Of a DNA stretch of 64,000 bases, positions 37,950-49,720 are shown one piece after another; positions within the stretch are counted from its first letter, which is position 1, and each line of letters begins with the position of its first letter. Position numbers and translations under genes: made by a program. The stretch spans positions 5,201,787 through 5,265,786 of the forward strand of contig WARS01000033.1 of the NCBI GenBank assembly GCA_008933995.1. The letters are read 5' to 3'. The DNA is from Datnioides undecimradiatus (Eukaryota > Chordata > Actinopteri > Lobotiformes > Datnioididae). Below the pieces are notes generated by a model. That model made no database searches. It saw only the letters and a list, made by a program, of their open reading frames with translations, and was not told where the DNA came from.

Positions 37950-38130
37950 TACATGTGCACATCTAATTATCTGGAGCGGAGGATAATCCAGATAAATAAG
38001 CCTGCACCGACATTAACCTACAAATTAGATATGCTGCACTTTCCAGACCTGCAGCTTTCTGAGGCTCACCCTTAAAGACGTTTGTTTGTTTCTTCATTAA
38101 GCTCATTTACAGCTCTCTGGAGACTGATCC
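37950..38130. promoter_or_regulatory. Candidate regulatory element with perfect dyad
   Basis: Perfect 9-bp inverted repeat TTATCTGGA (37967-37975) and TCCAGATAA (37987-37995) with an 11-bp spacer, which places two facing GATA-like TTATCT sites. AAATTAGATATGC follows at about 38023. Unique flanks. Confidence 0.4.
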
Positions 38131-38429
38131 GGGTACTGTCTTGTTACAAGAATTTGTTTGTGAGGGAGACTAAATGCCTGCTGCGGAGAGTTCAGTGTGT
38201 AAACCACAGCCCAATATCACTTAGAATAAGGAGGACTCTCTAGTGCACGATTTACTTCCGTGTCAGCGTTCAGTGCCAAGGCGAGAGGGAGAATGAGGTT
38301 GATGTAGTGTGGCAGAAAGGGAGAACATCGGGTGAGATCTGTGTTCGATTTTGAGGCCAGAAAATAGATTTTTTTTTTTCTTCCTTCAGCATTTTTGTAT
38401 TGTCAGTGTAATTTTCGAAACACAGTTAC

Positions 38430-38590
38430 ACGCTGCCTGATTAACGGAAGGCACCTTCTTGCGCAGGAGATTATCACAGGAGAAAACCGTCAACTGTCGC
38501 TTAAGTTTGACCCTTTATCAGCTAAATATACCAATTAAAATAGCAAATGTAAATTGCATAAACTGGAAGGCACCTGAGCGGTAGCCGTGC
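38430..38590. promoter_or_regulatory. Candidate regulatory element
   Basis: CTGATTAACGG near 38437, CCTTTATCAGC near 38512 and CCAATTAAAATAGC at 38531-38544 in repeat-free DNA. Confidence 0.34.
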
Positions 38591-39385
38591 CAAACCCGTG
38601 CCACGCAACAAACACTCGTGATGCCAAATCGACATCCACAGAGGTGCTCTGGGGTCTGTCTGTCTTTCCTCTCACTCTCTCTCTTCAGACAGCAGCATCA
38701 TCATTTCCTCGCTGCTTCACCGTGGCAGGCAGCACTGGGGTTAAGCTGCCAGCGATGCGCCGATAGTGAGAGGGGGGGACTGCAGCTGGGGGTTGCAGAT
38801 AGCACATTCTGTCAAATAGCGTCAGGCTGCCTGCATAATGAAGTGAAGAGAATGACGGTGGGAGGGAAAAAAATAGCGAAAGGGGGATGGTTTCATTTGT
38901 TATTGCTGAAACTGATATGGCTCCAGCACAGTCTGAGAAGCAGCAGGAGCCTCAGCTTATAGGCAGGAGGAGATGAAACATTAAGTTGTGGCCTGATTAA
39001 TTATCAGTGCAACACACACCACCTTTCCTCCTCTTCCCCCCCCTGTGTGTGTTTGCGGGTTATGGTCTCTATTCGATTTGACAGAGACTCTTAGACCCAG
39101 TCTGCCGTGTCTACGCCGTGCAAACACATCAGTAACACTCACGTTCTGAGGTCCCTATTCACAAAGACTCTGAACGAGTGCGCGGCCCAACACCCGATCG
39201 CATGCCTTCAAGGACAACTCAGGTGCGCTGCGTTACCGAATCATTTGCCGCGAGTCTTAGCATATGCAACTCACGGCTGATTTGGACACAGTCTGTTGCA
39301 CAAAAATGTGCAAAAGTGCCAGTAAGGTCCATTAAAATATTTTAATAAGGTGTTAAATGAAACGTGTTTGACAAAGCATCAATTA
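38591..39385. other. Intronic sequence with a CpG-richer patch
   Basis: CT-rich patch near 38664-38687. CCTGATTAATTATCAG near 38992-39007 is homeodomain-like. A patch from about 39170 to 39255 is CpG-richer than its surroundings. No exon recognised. Confidence 0.38.
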
Positions 39386-39389
39386 AACT

Positions 39390-39570
39390 AAGATCCATCG
39401 ACCGGTGGAAGCCACGTGAGATAACCACGCTCATTCGAGGCAGCCTTGAGGACATGCTGGCTGAATCACATTACTGTTGCTTTAGGCTGTTTATCCCAAG
39501 AGCTGTGGCATTTGTCATCATTGGACTCCCCTTGATCAATGCCTTCTTTATCATGATATGTTTCTAAAGT
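39390..39570. promoter_or_regulatory. Candidate regulatory element with E-box
   Basis: Palindromic E-box in CCACGTGA at 39412-39419 (USF/MYC/CLOCK-type site) and the 10-bp palindrome TATCATGATA at 39549-39558. The overlapping plus-strand ORF (39364-39567) shows no splice sites. Confidence 0.34.
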
Positions 39571-41285
39571 CACTTCTACCCCCCCACCACCACACATGCA
39601 CACGCACAAACGCCTGCATGCACACCTATACTTCTCCCCTCAACACCCAATGATTTCATTAGTTTCATATTAGGATTGATGGGGCTCTTCTGAGGGATAT
39701 AAATCAATTCGAGAACACTTTTCTAAATCTCAGCCACAACCTCCGATAGAGGGGGGGCTGAGGAGCGAGAGGCCGGAACAGCCACATCATTGGTTTGCTT
39801 TCACTGGGTTGGAGGGGGGCACAAGTAATTTTGCCTTCAGGGTTTATGATGGAAAGAGTTCCCCCTTCATGCTCTATCCACCCTAGAAAGCTTCCCCTTT
39901 ACCCATTCTCCTCTTCCACAACCAGCTTCTCCTTTCATCCCCAGTGCCTTCCATCCATCCTTCCATACCACCATGATTTACAACTAGTACTCATGTGCTT
40001 CCTGGGAATTGATTTCCAGGGAACTGCGCCTCGTGCCCATCCTTTCTGTGGGGGCCATAACGATCAGGCTGTGGATCATTAGTCTGGACCACTGTTTTCC
40101 ACTGCTCTGCTGGCTGGGCGCCATACATCTCCCCCCTCCTCCTGAGTCACAGCCGCTGTTAAATTGCCTGTCCCCTTCCCTCCTCTTCCTTCTCCTCTCT
40201 CCCACCCACCCAGCCCCAGTCACACCTCATGATCCTCATTTGTCCTCCTTTGCACCACAGCATTTATTGAAAAAGCAAGCTGCGCCGGTGCAAAAGCCAG
40301 TGGTGAGTGTTTATAGGCCATTCAGGACGGAGGAAATCCCCCCTCCCCCCCATGTCTGACGCTGACCTTTACCTCAGCAGACAGACAGATGACACATCCT
40401 TCATGTTATTTGTGAAAGAAGTCGGCAACTGACAAACAGGGATGCCTTATCACCACGGACAGTTTTTCATGACAGGGGCTGACGGGGGTAATATAAATAA
40501 GAAAGTGATGGAGTCAGTTTGTCACAAAGAGGGCATGAGCAGAGCACTGGAGCTCATGGTTCAAAGGCTCTTATTACGCCCCCTGAGGAACAATATGCTC
40601 TGATTTGTTGCACTTGGTTTTTGACAATGCACCAAAATTGAAGGCCTGATTGAGCTTCCAGGGGTATTTTGAAAGACCAAAGCTACTATTTTTCCTTGAG
40701 TGCTCAGCGAGCTGCCATTTCTTCCTCTTTTCTCTCACTCTGCAATCTTAAATTTAACAGAACAATAGAATAACACTCAGGTTTAACTTTAGTGCTAATG
40801 GCACTTGTTCTCTCTCAGGGCCACAATCACACAGGCGATTATCTGCCATATTCACATTTAACACTTCAATTGTTTCTTGCATGACAGATCTGGATCGGCT
40901 GAACAACAGCACCCCGGTATTCACAAATGTTTCCGTGCCTTGAAGTTGAAGTCATCGTTACTCATGTCTTCAGAAATTGCAGCTCGGAGACAGAAATCAT
41001 CTCCAGCTGCTGTCTGGCAGTTTCAACCTCTATTCAACGGGATCAGCTTTCTCAAACTCACCCACGTCTCACAGCTGCTTGATTAATTGCATTTTCATCT
41101 GGGAAACCGATCCAAAACTGGTCAAACAACCGTTTTGCTGGATAAAGAGGCCGAGCTAAAACAAACAGCAGCATGGACCAACAGCCTCAGCTGCCTCTAG
41201 TGGCTCTACACTGTGCTCTGGCATTGGCAGTGGAAGCTTCTCGAACTAGAGCCTGGACCTGGCAGCACGCATTGGCAGCGATGAT
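39571..41285. other. Intronic spacer, C/T-rich in part
   Basis: Pyrimidine-rich stretches at 39880-39970 and 40125-40210 give Ser/Pro/Leu-rich ORFs (39795-40082, 40009-40359) with no domain. The stretch 40790-40890 has TTCAATTGTTTC-type words. No exon recognised. Confidence 0.4.
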
Positions 41286-41289
41286 TTAC

Positions 41290-41600
41290 AACAGCATTTA
41301 AGTGAATCTAATAAGCAGAGTGAATGCTTCCCGTCGCTTTGGCATGGCCCGTGCCTGGGCCCTAATCATTCAAATATTTTGGCAAAAAGCAATGCCCTGC
41401 TTCTCTCCAAAAGAGAATAATGAGACACGGAGCTCTTAATCACAGCAGATCAGTTCAAATAAATGAAAAGAGAATCAAAAGCATTCTTTGCCGAGGCAGC
41501 CCCTCTTTCTGTCCAAATGAGCTGACGGAGGGCCAGATCTGGGAGATGGAGATTTACCCAGGAGATAGAGCAGATTTTCCACGACTCGTGAGGCAGTGTC
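41290..41600. promoter_or_regulatory. Candidate regulatory element
   Basis: Unique block with CTAATCATTCAAATATTTTGG at about 41362-41382 and AGAATAATGAG near 41415. Enhancer-like word content, no repeats. Confidence 0.34.
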
Positions 41601-42159
41601 TCGCTCTGGCAGACTAGAAAGTTCTGGAAGAAATAAGGGACGGCTTTTGTACAATTTTCTTGAACTCGGTTGTTCAAAGTAATTATACGCAGTGTGCACA
41701 CATATACAGACAGAAACACAAATATTCTGACCAGCCCAGGAAAACGATGCCCCGCGATCTTCACAGCTTTTTAATCAAGCACTCCTCCACGCTTGTTCTC
41801 TTATCACACCTCAGATGCTTTCTGGAAACCCACGCAAAGCGACGCAGTAGCTCTGACACCTCATCCAAACTCAATAATTCACCATGCTTTCACTTGCCAA
41901 TTCTTCCCTCTGCCAATCTGAAACCCTTCCACACACTCCGCTTGCTGAGACAGCGCTCTAACAAACGATGCTGTCAGTTAACAAGATGGAAAAACATTCT
42001 GTTAATTTTTTCTCTCCCTCCTTCCCTCCCCTCCTCGGCGAGGAGTCTTGATGTGCAGAGACGAGGGCTGGATCACAGCTTGCCTGGGGGAAGCCTGACA
42101 CAAGACAGGCTGCCGCTGACATGATGAGCCTCGAGACTGCTGGCAAATTCTTGTGATGT

Positions 42160-42470
42160 CACTTCCCGCTCTCGACAGCTCTGACACCCTGGCGTGGGGT
42201 ACAGGGAAGACGAGGAACAGAGGGAGCCGCCGGAGCGCTGGTGGAGGTGGTGTTTGGGAAGGGGAGGCGGCGGGCGGGGGCTTGATGAGAAGAAACACTG
42301 GTGCGTCGACTGCGCGGCTCTTCTGTTTTCTTTAATGTTCCCGCTTTTATCAGCAGTCGGAGCTGTCAGCGGTAATCACGCTTGTACTGAAGAGCTGCGG
42401 AGACGATAAGCTCGGCCTGTCAGCGCCGCATCCACCGCGGCAGACATATGCTGCTGCCGCTCTCCGTGTC
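42160..42470. promoter_or_regulatory. Intronic CpG island, possible alternative promoter or CpG-rich enhancer
   Basis: By hand count about 27 CpG in 311 bases with roughly 61% GC, an observed/expected ratio near 0.95. It contains a GC box (GGGCGGGGG near 42272), an E2F-like TTCCCGC near 42348 and a CCGCGG palindrome near 42435. The surroundings are CpG-poor. No initiation or splice evidence can be read on either strand, so promoter activity is inference. Confidence 0.5.
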
Positions 42471-42935
42471 TGTCTTTATGCATGATGGCATTCTCCCCAG
42501 AGAGCGGAGAGAAAAAAAGCACAGAAAAGAGGTGGATCATCCTCACCGGGAAGACGGAGGGAAAACTATCATATCTTGTTCTTCCTTAAACTGGGGTGTG
42601 CTGTGCGTGTGTGTGTCATCTGTAACACTAAAGTGATCCTATAATACATCGAAGGATATTTCATAAACAGCACAGCGTAGGCTCCAACACGGTGGTACTA
42701 CTTGAACATTGCGGAAGTGAAATAGTGGGCAGGGTATCATTACGCTCTCACTCCAGACAAGCCCGACTGATTATCAACACGACTTCCTGTGTTCCCTGGA
42801 ATATCTTGTAAGTAAAGATAGTTGAGAGAAACTTCAAAATAAGAACAGTTAACTCAGGTGGACGTAAAGCTGAACGGCAGAAAACACCAAACGTAAACCG
42901 ATGCTGCGATGTGTTTTTCTTCCCCCCGCGGCAGC
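42471..42935. other. Intronic sequence, no gene seen
   Basis: A short GT repeat near 42606-42618 and no other structure. Confidence 0.38.
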
Positions 42936-42939
42936 TTCC

Positions 42940-43270
42940 TGTGAGCCGACTGGCGTGTCACTAATAACTGTCACATCAATCTGTGGAGACGATGACAAAT
43001 GTGGCCCCGTGTCAAAGCTGGTGCGGTCTATTTTATGGCTACAAGGCATGATCATTACAGACATGAATAGTAATTACATGCGCAGAAAACACGGGGCGCT
43101 GCGGCCGCACCATATGCATGACAGGTGGCGTGTGACATAAATAATGGAACGTGCGGCAGTCAAAAGTCGCCAGGCATTCGGTTACCAATTATCCTTCTCT
43201 TGTGAGCGTTAAAGCGCTGTGCATTGTTTACCGTTAACAGACATAATTGAATAATAATGCCCCGGCCCCA
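42940..43270. promoter_or_regulatory. Strong candidate conserved enhancer
   Basis: Unique block containing CATATGCATGACAGGTG at 43111-43127, which packs ATGCAT, a MEIS/TGIF core TGACAG (43119-43124) and an E-box CAGGTG (43122-43127) into 17 bp. TTGTTTAC (43224-43231, FOX-like) and GTTAAC (43233-43238) follow, then CATAATTGAATAATAATG. Confidence 0.44.
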
Positions 43271-44490
43271 CCTGTCCTCTGTGTAGGGGAGATAGCTCTT
43301 TGGTCGGAATAAATGAGCTGTGCTCTCCTTCTTCCTCCCTCCTCCTCTCCCTCGCTCATCCTGACAACGGGGCTGAGAGGCCTGCCCTCGCAATGGCCAT
43401 TAAAATAATGTGGCCTAACCTGAGCAGGGGTTAACCAGCTAATGTCCTCAGTACTGCTCCTCTGTGGACATGAATAATGCAGATCAGGTTCCTAAACAAG
43501 CACACAAATGAATCTATAAATCACCCAGGTCAGGGCAATCTTATTAGCCACCCCCACCCCACCCCGCAACCTCCTTCCCATCTCGCTCTCTGATTCGTCC
43601 CTGTCGTGCTCCTGCTGAGGGGGGCTTCCTTGTATAAACACGCAGTTAAATGTCCCGTTGGCTTAATAAATAGGATGTGGACTAACAACACAGAGAGACT
43701 GCGATGCAGAAATGATGCACAAAGCAGAAGCTCTCCTGTTCCCGTTTCATACTGACGTGTTTAAAAGTAAAAGAAGAAGTTGATGCGGCTTTAAAAAAGA
43801 AATTCTGGCTCATGCCAAAACACGGTGAGTCAGCTATTTGCCTTTTGTCTTCATTAAAGACAAGGTTTGACAAAGACTCAGGTTCACACGCCCAAGGTGG
43901 GTAGAATATCATTAAGACCTGAAAAACATAACGCAGAGCTATATAATACATGTGTTTTGTGACACTGGAGTGGTGTGTCAAACGTCTGGTAACTTAAGGC
44001 CATATAGTGTGATGTTGTTGATTTAGACTGCAACATCTTTGATGCTAACAGTTAAATGCTATGCTCTTATTTTGAAACGCTGTATTCCAGGGCTTTTCTA
44101 ATGGATTCTGCATATGTGTATTTGTTACTGCGTACGCAAGACAACGTTTTATTTTTATGTACGTGGTCATTTCTCAAAATAACTTGCTAAAATTATCTTA
44201 ATCTTGGCATACTCTGCAATTATCAGTCCAGCACCAATTTTAAAAGAGTCATTTTTCTCACTTTTTAAAGCATTTATTGTTATTGTTGTAAACACATGCT
44301 GAGCTAATGTTTTCCACAATAGCACTTATGGTTATTCTAATCCTCCTGGAATTGGGGCACAACAAGCAAATCATAACCAATGTGTGCAGCAACGCTGTGG
44401 GGACAATGCAAATAGAAAACAAGGAATCTCAGCTAATTAAAACAATGAGAAGTAGGAAATAAACCTCGGCAGTTGACTTCCCAGATGCTA

Positions 44491-44508
44491 CTGCTGCTGC
44501 TGCTGCTG
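44491..44508. repeat. (CTG)6 trinucleotide repeat
   Basis: Six perfect CTG units on the plus strand (CAG on the host-gene strand). Short and not inside a supported ORF. Confidence 0.9.
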
Positions 44509-44961
44509 GAATAAACTGAGGAAAATAGATAAGTTATGAGGTGAACCATGCTCTACACTGTCTCCAATACAGTGAGAGTGGATCAATATGGATTTCATGT
44601 ATAGTCGCAGATGAATTACAGAAACAAGCACAACCCCAACAAAGCCGCACACTTAAATCTCTCTGAGGCTTCCACTTGTGCTTTTGTGCCCTCGTCATGA
44701 CTGAATAACTTGCTGAGGGATCAGCATGAGTTTCACTATTAATCCTGAGATTTACACATCCTCCACCCAACCCCAACCAGTCAATTTCAACACTGTTATC
44801 ACCTCTAAGAGATGTATTCTTCAATAACTCATCCTGCACGTCCTGTGGGTCCCAAAGATTGACTGCCAAACCCTAAAGCCCAACTCCACCATCGAAAGAG
44901 AATATGAGCAGGTTCCGGGGAGTTAAGTCACCGCTGGACACAAGAGGAGGATGGTGTTTGC

Positions 44962-44987
44962 ATATATATGTGTGTGTGTGTGTGTGT
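44962..44987. repeat. (AT)n-(TG)n microsatellite
   Basis: ATATATA passes into about 18 bases of TG. Confidence 0.9.
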
Positions 44988-46579
44988 ACGCATGTGTGCG
45001 GTGATCAAGGAATCACAGCAGTTTAGTTCACACAGACAACTAACCCTGTTTCATTTGTCAAATCCAGTGTGCGCTCCTCCATACTCCATCAAACAAAGCC
45101 ACTGCTAGCTCACAGAGTCATTTCCCTCTCTCCCAATTACAAATGAGTCCATTAGTGTGTCTGCAGTGAGCCCTGTGCTGTCTCCCAGTAATGGCTTGTG
45201 AGATTTCCATCATAATCATAATGGCTCCCAGAGCAGCCATGAGTGCAGATGGAAGGTCGCTCATAGGTAATGAGCTATCTCACCACCCAAAGGGCACATG
45301 TCTTTTGCTTTGTTATTTAGAACTGTATGCCTATGACTTCCTGGCACACATGCTTGCACACACTCTCCTGACATGTTTCTGTGTATGAGGATGAAGAGGC
45401 GGATTTAGGAAAAAGAGGACAGACATGATTCCTGGCACTGATTAACATCATGAATTGGTGTCTGGGCTGTGACTGGAGATACTAAATCACATAACTCAAG
45501 CCGAAGCACGACGGCTAACACCAAATGCCATCCTCACATCAGGTTGCATGCCGACATTCTTTCCGCCTCCCTCCCTGGTTGTGTAGCTTTGCCAGGTATA
45601 AATATCATCGTGGCCAGTAGTGTCAGTATGACTCACCTCCACTTGCCATTCGAAACACATCATATTCTTTTCTCAGGCCTCGGAGCGCGGCAGCCAGCAC
45701 ATCTGCATCTCTTGCCAATTATTCTCTGAATGCCGGTCTTGGTAGCATTCTCAGAGTGTGTGCGCTCACTGTACTAGTGAGCTGGCTGTCTGCATAACCA
45801 CGGGGCATGTGGGACTAGGTGGAATGGGATGATATGGTGCTCGCTCAGCCCATGCTTAATTGACCAGAGAGCTATGTGTTGTGTGAGGCAGGTCATATCA
45901 ATGAGCTGACCTGACATTTTCATGCAAGATTCTGGTTAAAGGCCCGTGTTTGTCTGACGCTTTGGTGCCTGCTTGTACAAACTTTCATATGAGCGATCAA
46001 TAAGGAACAATCACATTGGGCAACATTTGTCTCCAGAGTATTATACAGGAAGATCTGACCTAATTGCGTGTTGCTTGCTGGAGCCATGTATAGAGGCATA
46101 TAATGATGCTCTGTGAATGCTAGTGCCAGCCCTGACACATGTACGGATGATGTTTACTTTGCTCTCGTAATGTTTTTTCCTAATCCACACATACACGCAC
46201 ACTACACGCAGTACATACATACTGCAGTAGCCATGACTCGATGATTTTCTACACAAAGAGCAAGGCACTGCTATTAAACCAGGGATAACAGATTTCTCTA
46301 AAATAGTCCTGGATCATCCACCATCTTACTACATAATATGCTCAATTATTAATGGTGGTAAGAATGATCTGTGGGCAGACCTCTAGGATTGGGCCTGCCC
46401 CCACAGTCTGGTAATTCAAAGACAGCTAACATCCTGCTGTGCTGAATCAAAAGGAATAGAGTATTTACTGCTTATGCAGCCCTTTTTTACATTAGCCATT
46501 AGGGTGTTCAAATGATAGAGAAATATACATAAGGGTCAGCCACAGTTCTATACTTAAGTTCACCCTCTCCCGGGAGGTC

Positions 46580-46830
46580 TGCCATCTCCCTCGGCTTTAA
46601 TTTGAAATCGTTCAGAGCCAAAATGGTAGCTGTTTGATTTATCCCTTATTACATTGCTTCTTAAGAATCTGTCAGGCAGCCTCATGAATTCATTCATCTC
46701 CATAAGCTTTCTCAGCGCCACTTAGGCCTTGTGTAATCTGGGTGAGACCCCTTATCACTTCATTTGCACAAGCAGGAGACTATCAATTCCTGTCCAGTAT
46801 CTGGGCCAGGGGAATTAGAGCAGAGGTGTT
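46580..46830. promoter_or_regulatory. Candidate conserved enhancer-like block
   Basis: Unique, repeat-free, with CTTTAATTTGAAATCG at about 46595-46610, TTTGATTTATCCC near 46635 and CATTTGCAC near 46761. Uniform motif-dense texture over 250 bases. Confidence 0.4.
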
Positions 46831-47099
46831 TGGATGTGTCCGGACCAAGCTGCAGTGACAAGAAACTGATTACACATTGAAACGCCATGCAGGTGTTCCA
46901 TTTCACACCCTATATTTACAATATTAGCGAGCATTAGTTAAATACATTTGCTGTTTTATTGCCAACACTCTTTTAGGTGTAGATCACAATCGACAGGCAA
47001 TTTTCCACCATGAGCCATTGATGTATTGCCACTGTGAAAAGAGAGACACTCAAAAGCATTTAGATGGTGCCTTGCTCGACACAGCAGCCTCATAAAACC

Positions 47100-47290
47100 A
47101 GACAATGGCTGAGCTTAATAAGAAACAGAATGGATCCCATGAGTGTGGAGGACCCATCAAGCTGGGGAATTTCATTTAATTTCCCCGGGGCCGGGTATGT
47201 CTTGTACACATAATTAGAGCCCAACATGCAATGCTCCTTGTGTTTTGTCAATAATTCCCCAAGGAGCAATCAGGACAAGGGTTGGACATG
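47100..47290. promoter_or_regulatory. Candidate regulatory element with two dyads
   Basis: GGGGAA and TTCCCC at about 47163-47184 flank an ATTT-rich core. A perfect 9-bp inverted repeat follows: TGCTCCTTG (47232-47240) and CAAGGAGCA (47260-47268). TCAATAATTCC between the arms includes a SOX-like core. Unique sequence. Confidence 0.38.
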
Positions 47291-48750
47291 CCTCTGTGAC
47301 CTGGGCTACTTGCAACAAGCTCAGCCACCTAATTACACTGCCTCTAACAAGCAGTGTGGTGGTTGCAGAGGAAGGATGTGTTGGGGGGAGGGGACCGGCC
47401 TGAGCCCAGGAGCCAACAGTGTACAGCCCCTCCTCAGAGCCCCTGATGTCATTAGGATTGTTTGTGGCTGCCGCCATGCATGCTGGGACAGCGTTGTCAT
47501 TCTGACAAGCCTGTTCTCTATTTCCCTCATTTAGGATCCTCTTCTGTCGTGACTCACTGCCTCTGGTGGCTTACACAGCAGGAGATTAGGGAAATGGTCC
47601 TCTACAGCAGTTATTTGCTTGTGAGACTTATCCAGTACATTTCTGTGGTGTATAATAATGCATTTAATGTGCATGACTGGAAATATTACATGCCAAAATT
47701 TCCATAGAAAAGTATTCTAGGCAATGCACAAGATGATTTACATGACAGGTCAGTCAGTCTTGCTGCACCTATAGTACAATTTCCACAAAACACCTCATGC
47801 ACAACTATAAAATGGGAGCCTAATCAGATACGAATACAATGACTATTACTTCCTCAACAAGCAGGAGGTAAAGGTAAAGAAACTAGTCAAGCTCAAATAT
47901 CAAACAAAAATGAGTGATTGTGAGAATGTATTCATGTGCATCATCGTTGCCATAGGTTGCATTACTGTCTGCCACCCAGCTAAGGCGGTATAATTAACAG
48001 TCTTTGTGCTGAGGGCGGTTGGTTTGCTTTTGCTACATGACAAATCGCAGATAGAGAAATTCTGCCTCAGCAGCACAGATAAAGCCATTTTCTGTGGGTG
48101 AGCTGAGGTTGCAGTGGAGAGTGGAAAAACAGAGAACCAGGAGCCAGTCAATTCTGAAGCAAGTTGCCTGCAGAAATCATTGGCTTGACAAAAGGGCAAT
48201 GAGGGGGCAGAGGGTTTGTGAGAGAGTCACTGGCCCAGTTGCTGGGGGGGCTTATGTGCAGGTGAGCCAGGGCCTTGACTGACATCCGCCGAGCGCAGCG
48301 AGAAAGTTTAACCTTGGCGTGTTGGAGAACTCACTCTCAGCAGGGAGAGAGGGCAGATAGAGAGACAGTGACGGATGAAGAGAGAGCGTGTGAGAGAAAA
48401 GAGATAGGCACTGCGAAGGGTTTTCTGCATAACAACAACCCTTTTTTTTTTTTCATAAGCGGCCTGTTTCCAGAGACACTGGTTTGAACCCAAGGTCTTA
48501 CTCCATGCATTATTAAAGACCGGTAACTGGCAACACTGCCTCATAAATAGAGATGAGCACAGACACCCGAGGAGCTGGGGTGCTGCTCACTCTTGATCGG
48601 CCACAAATCCACCGGCCTAACATGACCCAGAAGGTTCTACATACATAGCACACCACAGCACACTCTTCTGCTCAGTGGCCCTTCGTTTTGTTTCTGTCAT
48701 TCGCACCTGGCAAATGGCACCAGTTTAGTTTGTATCTGAATGTGAATGTC
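47291..48750. other. Intronic sequence, no gene seen
   Basis: Unique sequence with a T12 run near 48443-48453. The ORFs here (47214-47534 on both strands and others) have no domain. Confidence 0.38.
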
Positions 48751-48754
48751 CTTT

Positions 48755-49720
48755 TTAGAATAGCCACCTTATTGCGGTGAGGTTTGTGTGTCCCTGTGAC
48801 CTTGGAAGCTGTATTGCTGGGCCAATGTGTCCCAGTAAGGGGAGAGGCCAAACTATGTGCGTATCACAGACTCTACAAGATTCAGCCCAGACAGTGCTGG
48901 AGTACCTGGCTTAGAACAGAGAAACTAGGTCTCTCTCACTAGCAAACATCTGGTGGTGATTCCTGAACCTACCAGACTCCTGCCACACAACTCAAAAAAA
49001 TTTTAGAGGGCTGCTGTCCTGTGTGCTCATCACCTGCAGGGATAGGCACTAGGCGCTGGAGGAGTGCTGGAGCAGGAACAGTAGCAACTAAATATAATTG
49101 GGCTTACTGATATGCATAGCACTGGGTCTTAAACCAAACTCTTAGAGTGGCTGTGGACTGTCCTTTTCCAGAGCAGTTGTGAGTGAGAGCCAAAATGAGA
49201 GGGTCTCCTGTACATGACTGCAAGTTTCTGAGCGTAAGGCTCTGACTGCCGTTTGTATTTATGAGTGAAAAGACTGCAAAGTACCCGACGGTTTCAACAC
49301 CTACCTCCAAAAAAATTACTGATGCACCCAAAACGTGAGGAAACGTTGAATCTGAGTGGCCCAGGCCAAGAGCCTCCATTGTGGAATCACTGCTAGGAGC
49401 TGTGGAAAGAAGGCCACTTGGCCTGTCATCGAGCTGAAGAAGACGACCTTTCAGGCTTGGTTGGTCAAGAAGTCTTCTGAAGTCACAGATGGGTACTTTG
49501 AGGCCAGAGGGGCTCTGGCTTCAGTTTTTGCCAAAGCCAAAAACCTGGATGTGGGAGGAGTTCAAGAAGGCCATGGGGAAGGACTTTAAGTTGGCCTCAA
49601 GGAAGTTCTGGCAAGCTGTTAGATGACTCAGGTAGGAAATGCAGGGCTTGGCTCAGGCTGTTGGCTCATGGCAGTTTGCTCATCACTTGGTTGGGAGTGA
49701 GCTGTACTGGTTATGCTGTC
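48755..49720 (+). mobile_element. Degenerate non-LTR (LINE) retrotransposon fragment
   Basis: The best-preserved part (49356-49589 and just beyond) translates to a stretch with ELKKTTFQAWLVKKSS and, after a one-base frame shift, VWEEFKKAMGKDF and ASRKFWQAVR. This resembles the linker between endonuclease and reverse transcriptase in fish LINEs. Upstream, 48755-48840 matches the remembered pattern of the region where such elements enter ORF2. Stops and frameshifts are present, and the reverse transcriptase core and 3' end are missing, so it is inactive. The exact LINE clade was not determined. Confidence 0.6.

Larger units (their letters stand above)
43271..46575. other. Intronic sequence with microsatellites
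   Basis: No gene. CTG and TG repeats are listed separately. The stretch 45440-45740 is unique, contains a TATA-like TATAAATA near 45597 and some CNE-like words, but has no transcription evidence. The ORF at 44534-44869 (minus) shows no family. Confidence 0.38.

Noticed and set aside
45597..45604. TATAAATA as a promoter TATA box.
   Set aside because: AT-rich DNA gives many such words; no CpG, initiator or downstream exon supports a promoter.
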